Numbered from the stretch's first letter, positions 1-7,493 are shown. The stretch: DNA of 13,961 nt from DTU080 sp050945315 (GCA_050945315.1 JBMNSS010000063.1:1-13961), one strand, 5' to 3'. Made by a program: numbers and translations. Notes: generated by a model not told the origin, from the sequence alone.

Positions 1-297
1 ATCGACGTTCAGATCGACGACCTCCTTTGTGCATGCGGTCTCCGCCCTCGTCCATAAGTAACAACCGAAAAACCCACCCTTCGGTTCAAAGGAGGTAGCG
101 CCAACGGCGTAAATTCATGGTGAGTGTGTTGGTCCGGTCTGCCGAGCTCAAATGATCATCGCGCCGGAGGGGGCGGTTACAAGACGTTCAGGCACGCCTG
201 CAAGGAGGTGATGGGCACGGCGCCTTCCGGCTATGAGCAGCCGGGAGATAGGCCTGCCGCCGATCGCCGTGTCCACCATCCGTTTTTTGGAGAGTCT
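1..297. other. Left-edge region without a supported gene
   Basis: I see no convincing gene here. An 18-codon open stretch from the window edge to TAA at 55-57 could be the tail of a plus-strand gene, but it is too short to judge. Three strong Shine-Dalgarno-like runs occur (minus strand at about 21-29; plus strand at 87-95 and 203-209), none with a start codon at good spacing leading to a long frame. Two of them form a 10-base inverted repeat, listed separately. Confidence 0.4.
20..96. repeat. Inverted repeat with inner hairpin
   Basis: ACCTCCTTTG at 20-29 is perfectly complementary to CAAAGGAGGT at 87-96. Inside it, AACCGAA (63-69) pairs with TTCGGTT (80-86), directly abutting the right arm. 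On the plus strand this would pair a Shine-Dalgarno sequence with an anti-Shine-Dalgarno sequence. No start codon follows the right arm at normal spacing (the first ATG is at 118), so a translational switch is only a possibility. It could also be the end of a lost element. Confidence 0.35.
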
Positions 298-1470
298 CTA
301 ACGACGCAAGATGGCGTGTTTGCGATACTTCTCCGCCACTGATTCCACCAAGCCGTCTTTCATGACCAATAGGATGCTCTCTTTCTCATAGACAGGTGAC
401 ACATCTTCCAACGGATCACAGCTCAGAACCACCAAGTCGGCCTGCTTGCCTACCTCCAGTGTGCCGACGCGATCCAAGACACCCAGGGCAGCCGCCGTAG
501 TGTGCGTCGCCGCCACAATGACTTCCATGTTAGACAGACCGCACTGAGCCAGCTCCATAAGCTCCCACGGGGTGGCATCACCGGGTTCCCAGCCATGGGC
601 CGATCCGGGTCCGTCCGTGCCCACACCGATCTTGATCCCTATTTCGTGAGCCCGACGTACCCCCGCCCGATGGATGGGCTGGGACTCTTGCATTTCCTCC
701 ATCATCCACGGGCGATCGGGCCATGCGTGAATGTTTCTGTCAGAGGTCACTCTCAGGGTAGGGATGTAAAACAGGTCTTTTTTGGCGATCCCCTGAAGCG
801 CTTCTTCATCGATAAAGCACCCGTGGTGAATCATGTCGGCGCCGGCTTCTATGGAGTAATTCAGCCCCGGCTGGGTATGGGCATGTACGGCCACGGGTTT
901 GCCCCAAGCGTGAGCCTCATCTACCAGGGCGGTGATCTCTTCAGGTGTGTAGTTGATCACCGAGCAGTCTTCATTGATATCCCAAAAGCCACCGGACGCC
1001 GCCGTCTTGATAAAATCGCAGCCCGCCTCCACCATCTCCCGTACCGCCTTGCGCACCTCCCAGGGCCCGTCCGCCGTGCGTCCCTTCACATGGCCGTTGG
1101 TGGCATTGACTATACAACCTACCACGAGATCCGCCACACCGACTATGTCCTTTGCTTTGATGGCGTCGCGCAACCGGCACCCGGCGGGTCCGCCTGAGAC
1201 TGTACCGATCGTCGTAATGCCTCGATGCAGTGCCATACGCAACCGGCGGATCGTGCCAAAACCTCCGCCTAAGTGCCAATGGGCATCTATAAGCCCCGGG
1301 ATGACGCTATGAGTCGAGGCATCGATCACCTCTGCCCCCGCAGGTATGCCCACGTCCCCCGCTTTGCCGACAGCGGCGATTCTCTCTCCTTCCGTAACGA
1401 TGATCGCTTCCTTCAGCGCATTTCCCGTACCGTCGATAAGCTGACCTATGAGAATGGCCTTCGTGGTCAC
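298..1470 (-). CDS. Metal-dependent amidohydrolase (imidazolonepropionase/prolidase-like)
   Basis: This 390-residue protein fits the amidohydrolase superfamily, which hydrolyses amide, peptide or ring C-N bonds with one or two metal ions in a TIM barrel. The metal-site motifs are all visible: DAHWH at 62-66 (the HxH on strand 1), FIKTAASGG around 153-161 with Lys155 as the likely carboxylated bridging lysine, VHAH at 195-198, HH at 215-216 and GTDGPG with Asp286. The flanking beta-sandwich is seen in the N-terminal 55 residues and in the C-terminal GTLEVGKQADLVVL stretch at 337-349. No signal peptide is seen, so it is probably cytoplasmic. The start is GTG at 1468-1470, preceded by a G-rich Shine-Dalgarno (AGGGGGG) eight bases upstream. 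It appears monocistronic. The substrate cannot be read from sequence; a dipeptidase, an imidazolonepropionase relative or a hydrolase of an N-acyl compound are all possible. Confidence 0.92.
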   Translation of the reverse strand: MTTKAILIGQLIDGTGNALKEAIIVTEGERIAAVGKAGDVGIPAGAEVIDASTHSVIPGLIDAHWHLGGGFGTIRRLRMALHRGITTIGTVSGGPAGCRLRDAIKAKDIVGVADLVVGCIVNATNGHVKGRTADGPWEVRKAVREMVEAGCDFIKTAASGGFWDINEDCSVINYTPEEITALVDEAHAWGKPVAVHAHTQPGLNYSIEAGADMIHHGCFIDEEALQGIAKKDLFYIPTLRVTSDRNIHAWPDRPWMMEEMQESQPIHRAGVRRAHEIGIKIGVGTDGPGSAHGWEPGDATPWELMELAQCGLSNMEVIVAATHTTAAALGVLDRVGTLEVGKQADLVVLSCDPLEDVSPVYEKESILLVMKDGLVESVAEKYRKHAILRR

Positions 1471-1516
1471 GGAGTCTTCCCCCCTAGATATCCGTCATTT
1501 CTGTCGTTCCCTGGCC

Positions 1517-1558
1517 GGCATGGTACCTACACTCATGATGTTACGGTAACGCCATGCC
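1517..1558 (-). promoter_or_regulatory. Nested inverted repeats upstream of the amidohydrolase
   Basis: GGCATGG (1517-1523) and CCATGCC (1552-1558) form 7-base inverted arms. Within the span sits a separate perfect palindrome, GTTAC-G-GTAAC (1540-1550). The element lies 47-88 bases before the GTG start, where an operator or a leader hairpin would be expected. I cannot identify a regulator, and I see no convincing -35/-10 pair around it. Confidence 0.35.
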
Positions 1559-1795
1559 CCCACCGAACAAAAGGCGATGATACGTTCTTCTCCGTTTTCC
1601 GTTTAGAGATTCCGGCCTTTGAAATGATCTTCCTTGCCGTTTCATACGCAATCGGCGAGTGACAGCGAAAGAACCAACACCCGTAGGCTAAGCACGGGTC
1701 GCCGTATCTCCGGTACGACCGGCGGGATCCGGATTTGGTGCGAAAAACCCAGGACAAAACCCGGGCCTTGGTATCTCGTATGTCTCGAATACACA
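1559..1795. other. Intergenic DNA left of the IS remnant
   Basis: No gene is supported between the amidohydrolase upstream element and the recognisable part of orfA. The N-terminal half of orfA should lie here if the insertion was once complete, but I cannot recognise it. Either it has decayed beyond reading or the left end was deleted. Confidence 0.4.
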
Positions 1796-2460
1796 AAGGA
1801 ACGTCGACAGAGGTGAAATGAGCTTGCCTCACCTTGGTGGACAACCTGGACATGATGCAAAAAAGCCGCGGCCCTCTTTACCAAGGAGACAGACCGGACC
1901 CGGTGGCAGCATGCCAGTCTATCGAAGCACGGACGGCAGAGCTCAGTGTAACGACCATGTGTCTATTCCTCCAAGTCTCCACCGGCGGTTACTGCACGTG
2001 GTGTCCGAGGCTGCCTTCTGCCCATGCACCGCGGGATAAAGACTCTTGGAGAAGATCCTGGCTATTCACCAAGACAGCCGGCAGATCTACGGAGCCCCGC
2101 GTATACACGCCGAACTCCAAGCCATGGGTGTGCGAAAAACAATGGCACGCCTGATGCTTCAGGCCCGAATCGAAGGTGTTGGTGGGCGCAAAAGCCAGGG
2201 CACGACTAAGGCTGATTCAAAAAACGACTCTTGCCCCGGGTCTGGTTGATCGTGAGTTCACGGCTACCGAGCCCGACAGGCTTTGGGTTGCTCACATGGA
2301 ACAAGCGAGCACGGATGAAGGATGACTTTATCCGGCTACCGTTATCGATGTTTGTTCCCGTCGGGTGGCAGGATGGGCGATGAGTGAGCGAATAACGGTG
2401 GATCTGACTGTTGAGGCTGTCAACATGGCTGTATGGAATCGCCGGTCGAAAGGCGGTGAC
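1796..2460 (+). pseudogene. Decayed IS3-family insertion sequence (orfA and orfB remnants)
   Basis: This is a dead insertion sequence. The end of orfA survives as ENLDMM-like residues followed by KKAAALFTKET at 1859-1891, after a one-base shift. orfB then begins near 1918 with a stretch resembling IEARTAELSVTTMCLFLQVS and shifts frame near 2040. It continues with LEKILAIHQDSRQIYGAPRI and HAELQAMGV, typical of the IS3 orfB helix-turn-helix region. A second shift near 2225-2242 leads to LVDREFTATEPDRLWVA, where the catalytic-core aspartate expected after WVA is His. A stop follows at 2323-2325, then ATVIDVCSRR and GWAMSERITVDLTVEA. The DDE core beyond this is absent or unrecognisable, so the right end is truncated near 2460-2520. 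I found no terminal inverted repeats or target duplication. The family call is strong; the subgroup is not resolved. Confidence 0.85.
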
Positions 2461-2580
2461 ACTGCCGCGGCCCTTAGACCCCACTCCGAAGGCCGAGGCG
2501 AGGGCTCGGCCACAACCCCTCTCGTCAACACGATCGAATCGTCATGAACTCAGAGCGCGGGAAGCGGGACGCAGATCGGT

Positions 2581-3972
2581 TCACTCGCGTGCGCACAGTC
2601 TTTGGATATCTCGATTCTGACTGCCCTTTTCGGATACCAGCACCTCCACCGTCCCACCCTGGACACGCCGATAGTAGATTCGACCCGAATCATCTTGACC
2701 GGTAGAAAAACGCCGTTCCAGCCAGGTGCGTGTGCTTTCCACCCGCTTGCTCCTCAAGGTATGAGAATCAGCCGCATGTATGCGGTATAATTCGTTCAGA
2801 CACCGGCGGGGATCGGGCAATTCCCGCCCGATGAAGTCGAGAGAACCGTTCAAAAACTCAATGTTAGGCAAGGTTATGGACAGTAGTAGAGCCAGCGTCT
2901 TGGGCTGCAGATCACCTGAGTATCTCCCCTGCTCCTCCTCTTCCTCCACCGTCTGCGACAGACTCGACGTTGTATCCATGAGTTCATCTCGTTCAGCCGT
3001 GACGATGGCCAAGTCGTTCTTGAGATCTCTGATTTCGTCATCCTGCTGTCTGAGAAGCGTATCATATGTTTGTTGCTCCCGTTCCCATTCTTTCTTTTCC
3101 GCAATGAGATCGGCCAGTTCGTTACTCACGTCGCGAAGACGCTCACTCTGCGTCTGATCACGTTGTCTCAATAGGTCCAGTTCCAACCGGAGCGCCGACT
3201 CTTGTTCACGATCCGTCTGTATCCTGTGAAGCTGGCCGGAGTACCATTTGACCTGATCCCACCGATCCTTGATCTCCTCTTCGAGTCGTTCCACCTTGCT
3301 TTGCAGGACCTTTTTTTCCCTATCGACTTCTGATCTCCGGGTCCGGGCGTCATGAAGCTCTTGTCTCAGCGATAGAGCCTCGGTCTCCAGGCGCTCAACC
3401 TGCCCCGTCAACTCCTTGTTCGCCGCTTCCAGACGGGTCAGCTTCCTCTGCAACAACTCAACATCCTGATAGGTGGGAGTCACGCTCTTGCGTACAACAG
3501 GACCCAGGGCGCTCAAGAGCTCGTCACGGGCCGGCTTCGAACCGTTCTGCCCCCAAATGCGTATGTACCAGTCATAGCGGCGACCGTTATTGGCCGGACG
3601 GAAACTCGGGCCCCACGTGGGACACGTATACCCGCGCTCCGAAAGAACGTCCATGAGGTGTCCCACGGCTTGCTCGGGCCCGTTCAGAGTAATATAGGCA
3701 TAGTACCCTGAATCGTCATAGTGCCAGTCAGACTCAGCGATCGTGACGGTCCTTCCCTGACCGCCCATCCGTTGTTGCCCGTGGAACGGCTTGTCGTCAT
3801 CGGGAGGATCGGGCTCGTCCGGGTACTCCACGGACTCATCGAGATACTCCGACGGATACTCGTCTTCGAGTTCCGGCTCCCCCAGACTGGAGTACCATTC
3901 CCAGTCATCGGAATCCCAGTCATCTCGATTCTCGGCCAAAGGCCAGCCTTCAGCCTCTTCATAGAACGGCAC
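2581..3972 (-). CDS. Acidic coiled-coil protein with RelE/ParE-like C-terminal domain (hypothetical)
   Basis: I do not recognise a named family over the whole length. The frame is open from 4014 (TTG, 477 codons). The better start is GTG at 3970-3972, because CTCCCCCC at 3979-3986 reads as a GGGGGGAG ribosome site six bases upstream; this gives 463 residues. Numbered on the 477 form, residues 17-75 are very rich in Asp, Glu, Trp and Tyr. Residues 85-170 look like a small globular domain with YYAYITLNGPEQAVGHLMDV. Residues 185-360 are a long heptad-like coiled coil ending in EEEEEE. Residues 370-477 are globular and end with WLERRFSTGQDDSGRIYYRR and VEVLVSEKGSQNRDIQRL. That tail resembles the RelE/ParE toxin fold, in which an RxYYR strand and a late (S/T)Q-RDI helix recur. 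No signal peptide or membrane segment is seen. Toxin-like activity is inference only. Confidence 0.8.
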   Translation of the reverse strand: MPFYEEAEGWPLAENRDDWDSDDWEWYSSLGEPELEDEYPSEYLDESVEYPDEPDPPDDDKPFHGQQRMGGQGRTVTIAESDWHYDDSGYYAYITLNGPEQAVGHLMDVLSERGYTCPTWGPSFRPANNGRRYDWYIRIWGQNGSKPARDELLSALGPVVRKSVTPTYQDVELLQRKLTRLEAANKELTGQVERLETEALSLRQELHDARTRRSEVDREKKVLQSKVERLEEEIKDRWDQVKWYSGQLHRIQTDREQESALRLELDLLRQRDQTQSERLRDVSNELADLIAEKKEWEREQQTYDTLLRQQDDEIRDLKNDLAIVTAERDELMDTTSSLSQTVEEEEEQGRYSGDLQPKTLALLLSITLPNIEFLNGSLDFIGRELPDPRRCLNELYRIHAADSHTLRSKRVESTRTWLERRFSTGQDDSGRIYYRRVQGGTVEVLVSEKGSQNRDIQRLCARE

Positions 3973-4525
3973 AATAGCTCCCCCCACTGCCCGGTTGTAT
4001 TGAGTTATCTCCAACCATCTAAAGCCACAGATGATTAGACTAAACTACTAACTACGTCTTGAAGCATCGTCATCCTTCATGATAATTCGATGGAAATCGG
4101 CGCTGTCATACGATCACCTTTGGTTGGGTTCCATGTGCGTCAGTCGTGGATCACGAAAGACCCGGAAGGCGTCCGCCAAGAGGGGTGGCCGAAGTGAAAC
4201 GGGCTGTACCGGGGGCTTCATCCATACATAGCCGCGGCACAGCACCAAGTCGGGGCATCCGGCACGTCATGGTTGGTCGCAAAACCTGAGCGGCTCGAGA
4301 TGCAAAGTGATCGCACAGTCTAAGGAAGACTCGTCACCGGACGGACGCAGTGGTCCCCGAATCGATCCAGTATCCGGATCCCCAATGGTCTGCACGATGC
4401 CGTGAGGAGATCCTGCATCCTGAGCGCATCGACTGAAGACAGCCAATGGACCGGCGATTGGCGGCAGGGGATCGCCTCCGTGGCGGGAATAAACATCCAT
4501 GCGTCAGGGAGGAAATACTCCATTA
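3973..4525. other. Divergent intergenic region with protein-like remnants
   Basis: This separates the minus-strand coiled-coil gene from the plus-strand S41 peptidase, so it should hold promoters for both, but I see no clear -35/-10 pair. The minus strand between about 4500 and 4100 reads as protein-like segments in changing frames, for example IGDPDTGSIRGPLRPSGDES (4325-4384), LVLCRGYVWMKPPVQP, and WRTPSGSFVIHD just beyond. The last is faintly like the GRTW...FVIRDD stretch of sialidase/BNR-repeat proteins. I regard this as a possible decayed gene of unknown identity, not an intact one. Confidence 0.3.
4506..4513 (+). promoter_or_regulatory. Ribosome binding site favouring the 4526 start
   Basis: AGGGAGGA lies 12 bases before the ATG at 4526 and overlaps the first codons after the upstream ATG at 4499, which has no comparable site. 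A second purine run (AGAAGGGAG, 4562-4570) precedes a third possible ATG at 4583, so that start cannot be excluded. Confidence 0.5.
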
Positions 4526-5980
4526 ATGAGCAAAAACACGGGAAATCGGACCGTCACTGCAAGAAGGGAGACCGAGCTGTCAATGGTACATGCTGTCCGA
4601 CGCACACACCTATCGGTAATTGTTGGCATGCTCCTTCTGGCATGTTGCGCAAGAGTCTCCTTCGTCCATGCCGAAGAGGCCCTCACTGTCGAGCAAATGA
4701 AGGCTGATCTGCGTGTGCTCATCAACGTTATAGATGATGTTCATCCCGCCTTGACCGACTCCGCTACCCGGGCGGCCTTCAAGAATCGAGCGGAGGGACT
4801 GATGGATCTCATCGAGCCTTCCATGTCTTTGAGTGCTTTCAGTCTCCTTGCAGCGCGCGTTGTCAACGCCCTGCCGGAAGCTGACGCCCACACCATGGTC
4901 GGTCTTGTCTCGGATCAGTGGATCCTCCCCGTACGGTTTCGCTGGCTGAGTGACCAACTGATCATCAGTCAAGTCGAAGGGGACACACCCCTGGACAGAG
5001 GTGACATCGTCATCACTCTTGGCGGTCTCACCCCTGACAAGCTGCTTGAGGGACTCAGGACGTTCATCGCCGCCGAGAATGACCACTGGATCCGCAATCG
5101 CGGGGAGAGACTGATCAGTTACCGCTTCATGCTTGACGCCCTAGGAGCGATGGCCGAAGACGGGACGGTGGATATAGTCGCCCGTCGCTCGGGGGACGCT
5201 CCCGGCACGTCCGATGCGGAGTTGCGGCTTACTCTGGCCTGCGCGCCCTTGAGCTCAGAGGCGATCGTGCCGCCGCCTTCGGAACGACCGTGGTTCGGTT
5301 GGTGCATTGAGCCCGAACACTCGCTGGGGATCTTCTGGTTGGACCAGTGCGATGATACCGAGGAGTACCGCGCCGCGGTGGACGCGTTTTTCGCCGCCGT
5401 TCACCATGCCGGCGTTCGCAAGGTGGCCATCGATGTGCGCCGCAACGTCGGCGGCGATTCCGGCGTCACCAAAGCATTTCTCCGCTATCTGCCGGCAGAG
5501 ACGATCCGTACCTACGGTAGCCGGATCCGCTTCTCATCTCAGGCCAACGCGCAGAGAGGATACACGTTTCTCATGCGCCTGATGAGCGCCTTTTCGGGCA
5601 CAAGATCACGGACAGTGAACACCCCAAGGCCGTCAGGTCCTAACCACATCTTCTCGGGAGATCTCTATGTGCTCACTTCTAACCAGACCGCAAGCTCCGG
5701 GGTGTGGATTGCCGTTGTCCTTAGCGATAACGGGCTGGCCACCGTGGTAGGCGAACCGACCGGAGGTGCTCCCTCGGGATACGGAGACATTCTCAGCTTC
5801 GAACTCCCCGAGACGGGTCTGCGCTTTGTTGTCTCCCATAAACACTTTATACGTCCCGATGCGACACGCGACCCGGCCGACACGCTGATGCCGGATCAAC
5901 TGATTCCCACTACGGCGGAGGACATCCGCCTATCACGCGATGCGCAGCTGGAGTGGGTTCGGGCAGTGATGCCTCATTAA
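4526..5980 (+). CDS. Secreted S41-family (tail-specific/tricorn-like) peptidase
   Basis: The 484-residue product has a basic N-terminus and a hydrophobic segment (VIVGMLLLACC, about 31-41) with a likely signal-peptidase I site after VHA at 49, so it is probably exported. LLAC is an imperfect lipobox, so a lipoprotein is an alternative. S41 marks follow in order: ADAHTMV at 120-126 (the usual DGHT position), a PDZ-like stretch around 135-180 with RGDIVITLGG, KVAIDVRRNVGG at 299-310 (the LIIDLRxNxGG strand), and LTSNQTASSG at 383-392 with Ser390 as candidate nucleophile. GEPTGG at 409-414 and a C-terminal DTLMPDQLIPTTAEDI complete the set. The lysine that follows TxGK in classical tail-specific proteases is not evident: the sequence reads PTGGAPSGYG. 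It may use another general base or be inactive. ATG at 4526 is preferred over 4499 on ribosome-site grounds. It stands alone, with a vestige of a paralogue 0.6 kb downstream. Confidence 0.85.
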   Translation: MSKNTGNRTVTARRETELSMVHAVRRTHLSVIVGMLLLACCARVSFVHAEEALTVEQMKADLRVLINVIDDVHPALTDSATRAAFKNRAEGLMDLIEPSMSLSAFSLLAARVVNALPEADAHTMVGLVSDQWILPVRFRWLSDQLIISQVEGDTPLDRGDIVITLGGLTPDKLLEGLRTFIAAENDHWIRNRGERLISYRFMLDALGAMAEDGTVDIVARRSGDAPGTSDAELRLTLACAPLSSEAIVPPPSERPWFGWCIEPEHSLGIFWLDQCDDTEEYRAAVDAFFAAVHHAGVRKVAIDVRRNVGGDSGVTKAFLRYLPAETIRTYGSRIRFSSQANAQRGYTFLMRLMSAFSGTRSRTVNTPRPSGPNHIFSGDLYVLTSNQTASSGVWIAVVLSDNGLATVVGEPTGGAPSGYGDILSFELPETGLRFVVSHKHFIRPDATRDPADTLMPDQLIPTTAEDIRLSRDAQLEWVRAVMPH

Positions 5981-6266
5981 GACCGCTGTGGTCCAAAGGC
6001 GACGTCACGTTGTGTGCTGCTGCTATCTTTACCTGCCGCCGCTTGGTCTCCACGCATAGGGCCGGTCGGCCGATTCGATCAAGGCGAGGTGGGGCGGCAG
6101 ACTCTCAGCTATTCCAAACCCGGAGACATATATGTGCCGGCGCCGCCGGAGGTGGAATCCTGCAGCGCTTCCCCATGTTCGGGAAGCACACCGACCTCTG
6201 AAGGTGAGAAACGGCAGATGCGACTGCTCTGTTGACCAACGCCTCACAAGCGTGAATACATGGGCG

Positions 6267-6400
6267 TTACCGGATGACGGCTTGCGCCATGGTGCTACAC
6301 ACCTCAATGGCGGTCATGATCTCCTCGCCAGTGCTGTCGAGCGGTTCTTGCGGGTTAAACGGCCCATTGCCTTGATCCGTGCCGTTTAACCACCGGTCGC
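6267..6400 (-). pseudogene. C-terminal gene fragment, possibly Gfo/Idh/MocA-type oxidoreductase
   Basis: Reading the minus strand to a TAA at 6267-6269 gives a continuous, protein-like tail: WLNGTDQGNGPFNPQEPLDS, then TGEEIMTAIEVCSTMAQAVI. The pattern of an acidic turn, a helix EIMTAIE and a short tail resembles the end of Gfo/Idh/MocA oxidoreductases (typically ...LxIMxAxYxSAxxGRxV). Upstream, a second minus frame reads DDELRYERMAPWG, as if joined by a frameshift. No N-terminal Rossmann motif is present, so this would be a remnant. The family assignment is weak. Confidence 0.25.
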
Positions 6401-6572
6401 AGAGCCCGGAGACAGAGAGGCACCCCAAGGTGCCATTCGCTCGTAACGCAGCTCGTCATCAGACGGACTCAGGCTGGTTGAGCTTGCGCTGTCGCCGCAC
6501 ATGATCGACCCTCGCAGACCGGTGAGGCCTGAGATGGTCGATCAAGTGCTCAACAGGCGCTGACTACATACG

Positions 6573-6650
6573 ACGCGGAGTCCGGCTGACACACTGACAC
6601 CCGACCAACTCATTCCCACCACGGTGAAGACATCCGCGCGCCACGGGATC
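6573..6650 (+). pseudogene. Vestige of a second S41 peptidase C-terminus
   Basis: Codons 6573-6623 read TRSPADTLTPDQLIPTT. The intact S41 peptidase reads TRDPADTLMPDQLIPTT at 5864-5914, identical at 15 of 17 residues. Most nucleotide differences are at third codon positions. After 6623 the match continues at DNA level (GAAGACATCCGC against GAGGACATCCGC), but one base is missing, so the frame breaks. A TGA at 6561-6563 interrupts the frame just upstream. No other S41 motif is recognisable between 5981 and 6572, so nearly all of the second copy is lost. Confidence 0.8.
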
Positions 6651-6737
6651 CCCGGCCGGCAGTGGTCCCCAGAAGCGTGCCCCGGTGAGGCCGCTATACC
6701 TCAAACGCGAAGCCATGTTGCTTGGTGAGATTCACCG

Positions 6738-7493
6738 CTATGCCGTCTCTTTCTGTATCCGACCTACGGCAAGACCCACTTCCTGTACCGTACCCGTCCA
6801 AATCCGCGGCGCCTGCTCTGCCAGATAGCGCACGAGCTCTTCAAATGGTTCATTGTCAACGCGGTGATGATCGCCGCCAATGCCGTGGAAGCAGAATATG
6901 GCCCAATGCCCTGCCTCGATCGCAGGCTGCAGCATGGAAATCATTTGCTCTCCGGTTACGCCTACTACCATCCAAGAGCTGAGGCAATGGAGATCACAAA
7001 TGCGAGGATCGTTGGCGGATTCGCCCAGACCGCGGGCGACCCGGAAGTGACGGGCGATGACAGGTACGTAAGAACGGCGCTCACTTCCCCGTCCTACATA
7101 CGTTTGCCCGCACGGATAGGCGAAGCTGTGCTCCGTGATTCCCGGAAACAGACGCCGCAGTGCCTCCTCGGCCTGCAGTACATCCGCCTCGATACGCTCA
7201 AGTGACCACAGCTCCAGTGCCCGCTCAGCACGCACAAAGCCGAAGTTGCCGCTGCAGGGGTGCGATACCGTATGGTTGGCCAACTCATGTCCGTTTTCCA
7301 TGGCGTCCCGCCAACGAGCGGCGTGTTTCTCAAGCCGGGGTCCCGGCACCGGATTCACATAAAACGTGCCCTTAAGCCCGTATTTATCCAAGATGGGGAT
7401 GGCATTGTCCAACTGCGATACCGGTCCGTCATCAAACGAAAGCGAAACGGCGGCCTTTATGCCGTCCGGCCAACCGCGAAAAGACCCTTCCAT
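6738..7493 (-). CDS. CE4 polysaccharide deacetylase (NodB homology domain)
   Basis: The 251-residue protein is essentially one NodB homology domain, which removes N- or O-acetyl groups from glycans such as chitooligosaccharides, peptidoglycan or exopolysaccharide using a divalent metal. The five-motif order is visible: SLSFDDGP at 17-24 with Asp21 (base) and Asp22 (metal), ELANHTVSHP at 70-79 with metal ligands His74 and His78, FAYPCGQ at 124-130 (the RxPxG-like motif, without the usual Arg), a weakly conserved fourth motif, and IFCFHGIGG at 199-207 with His203. There is no signal peptide, so it probably acts in the cytoplasm or needs another export route. ATG at 7493 has an AAAGGAAGA ribosome site (7501-7509). 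It lies 69 bases after the aminotransferase and is probably the second gene of that transcript. The substrate is unknown. Confidence 0.9.
   Translation of the reverse strand: MEGSFRGWPDGIKAAVSLSFDDGPVSQLDNAIPILDKYGLKGTFYVNPVPGPRLEKHAARWRDAMENGHELANHTVSHPCSGNFGFVRAERALELWSLERIEADVLQAEEALRRLFPGITEHSFAYPCGQTYVGRGSERRSYVPVIARHFRVARGLGESANDPRICDLHCLSSWMVVGVTGEQMISMLQPAIEAGHWAIFCFHGIGGDHHRVDNEPFEELVRYLAEQAPRIWTGTVQEVGLAVGRIQKETA

Larger units (their letters stand above)
5981..6737. other. Gene graveyard between S41 peptidase and deacetylase
   Basis: This 757-base stretch has no intact gene. It contains an S41 C-terminal vestige (plus strand, 6573-6650) and a minus-strand fragment ending at 6267. 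The first third (5990-6260) reads in one plus frame as a short peptide with a leader-like start and LSYSKPGDIYVPAPPEVES, which I cannot assign. The convergent ends of the two flanking genes mean that no promoter is required here, and I see no clear intrinsic terminator. Confidence 0.5.

Noticed and set aside
502..1197. Plus-strand 231-codon open frame
   Set aside because: It lies antisense inside the amidohydrolase, whose metal-site motifs are all intact on the other strand. The frame has no recognisable domain.
2921..2950. CTCCTCCTCTTCCTCC run as a microsatellite
   Set aside because: It encodes the polyglutamate end of the coiled coil in frame, is short, and is not a clean repeat.
4499..4525. 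Upstream ATG for the S41 peptidase
   Set aside because: It has no ribosome site, while AGGGAGGA lies just downstream of it and serves the ATG at 4526.
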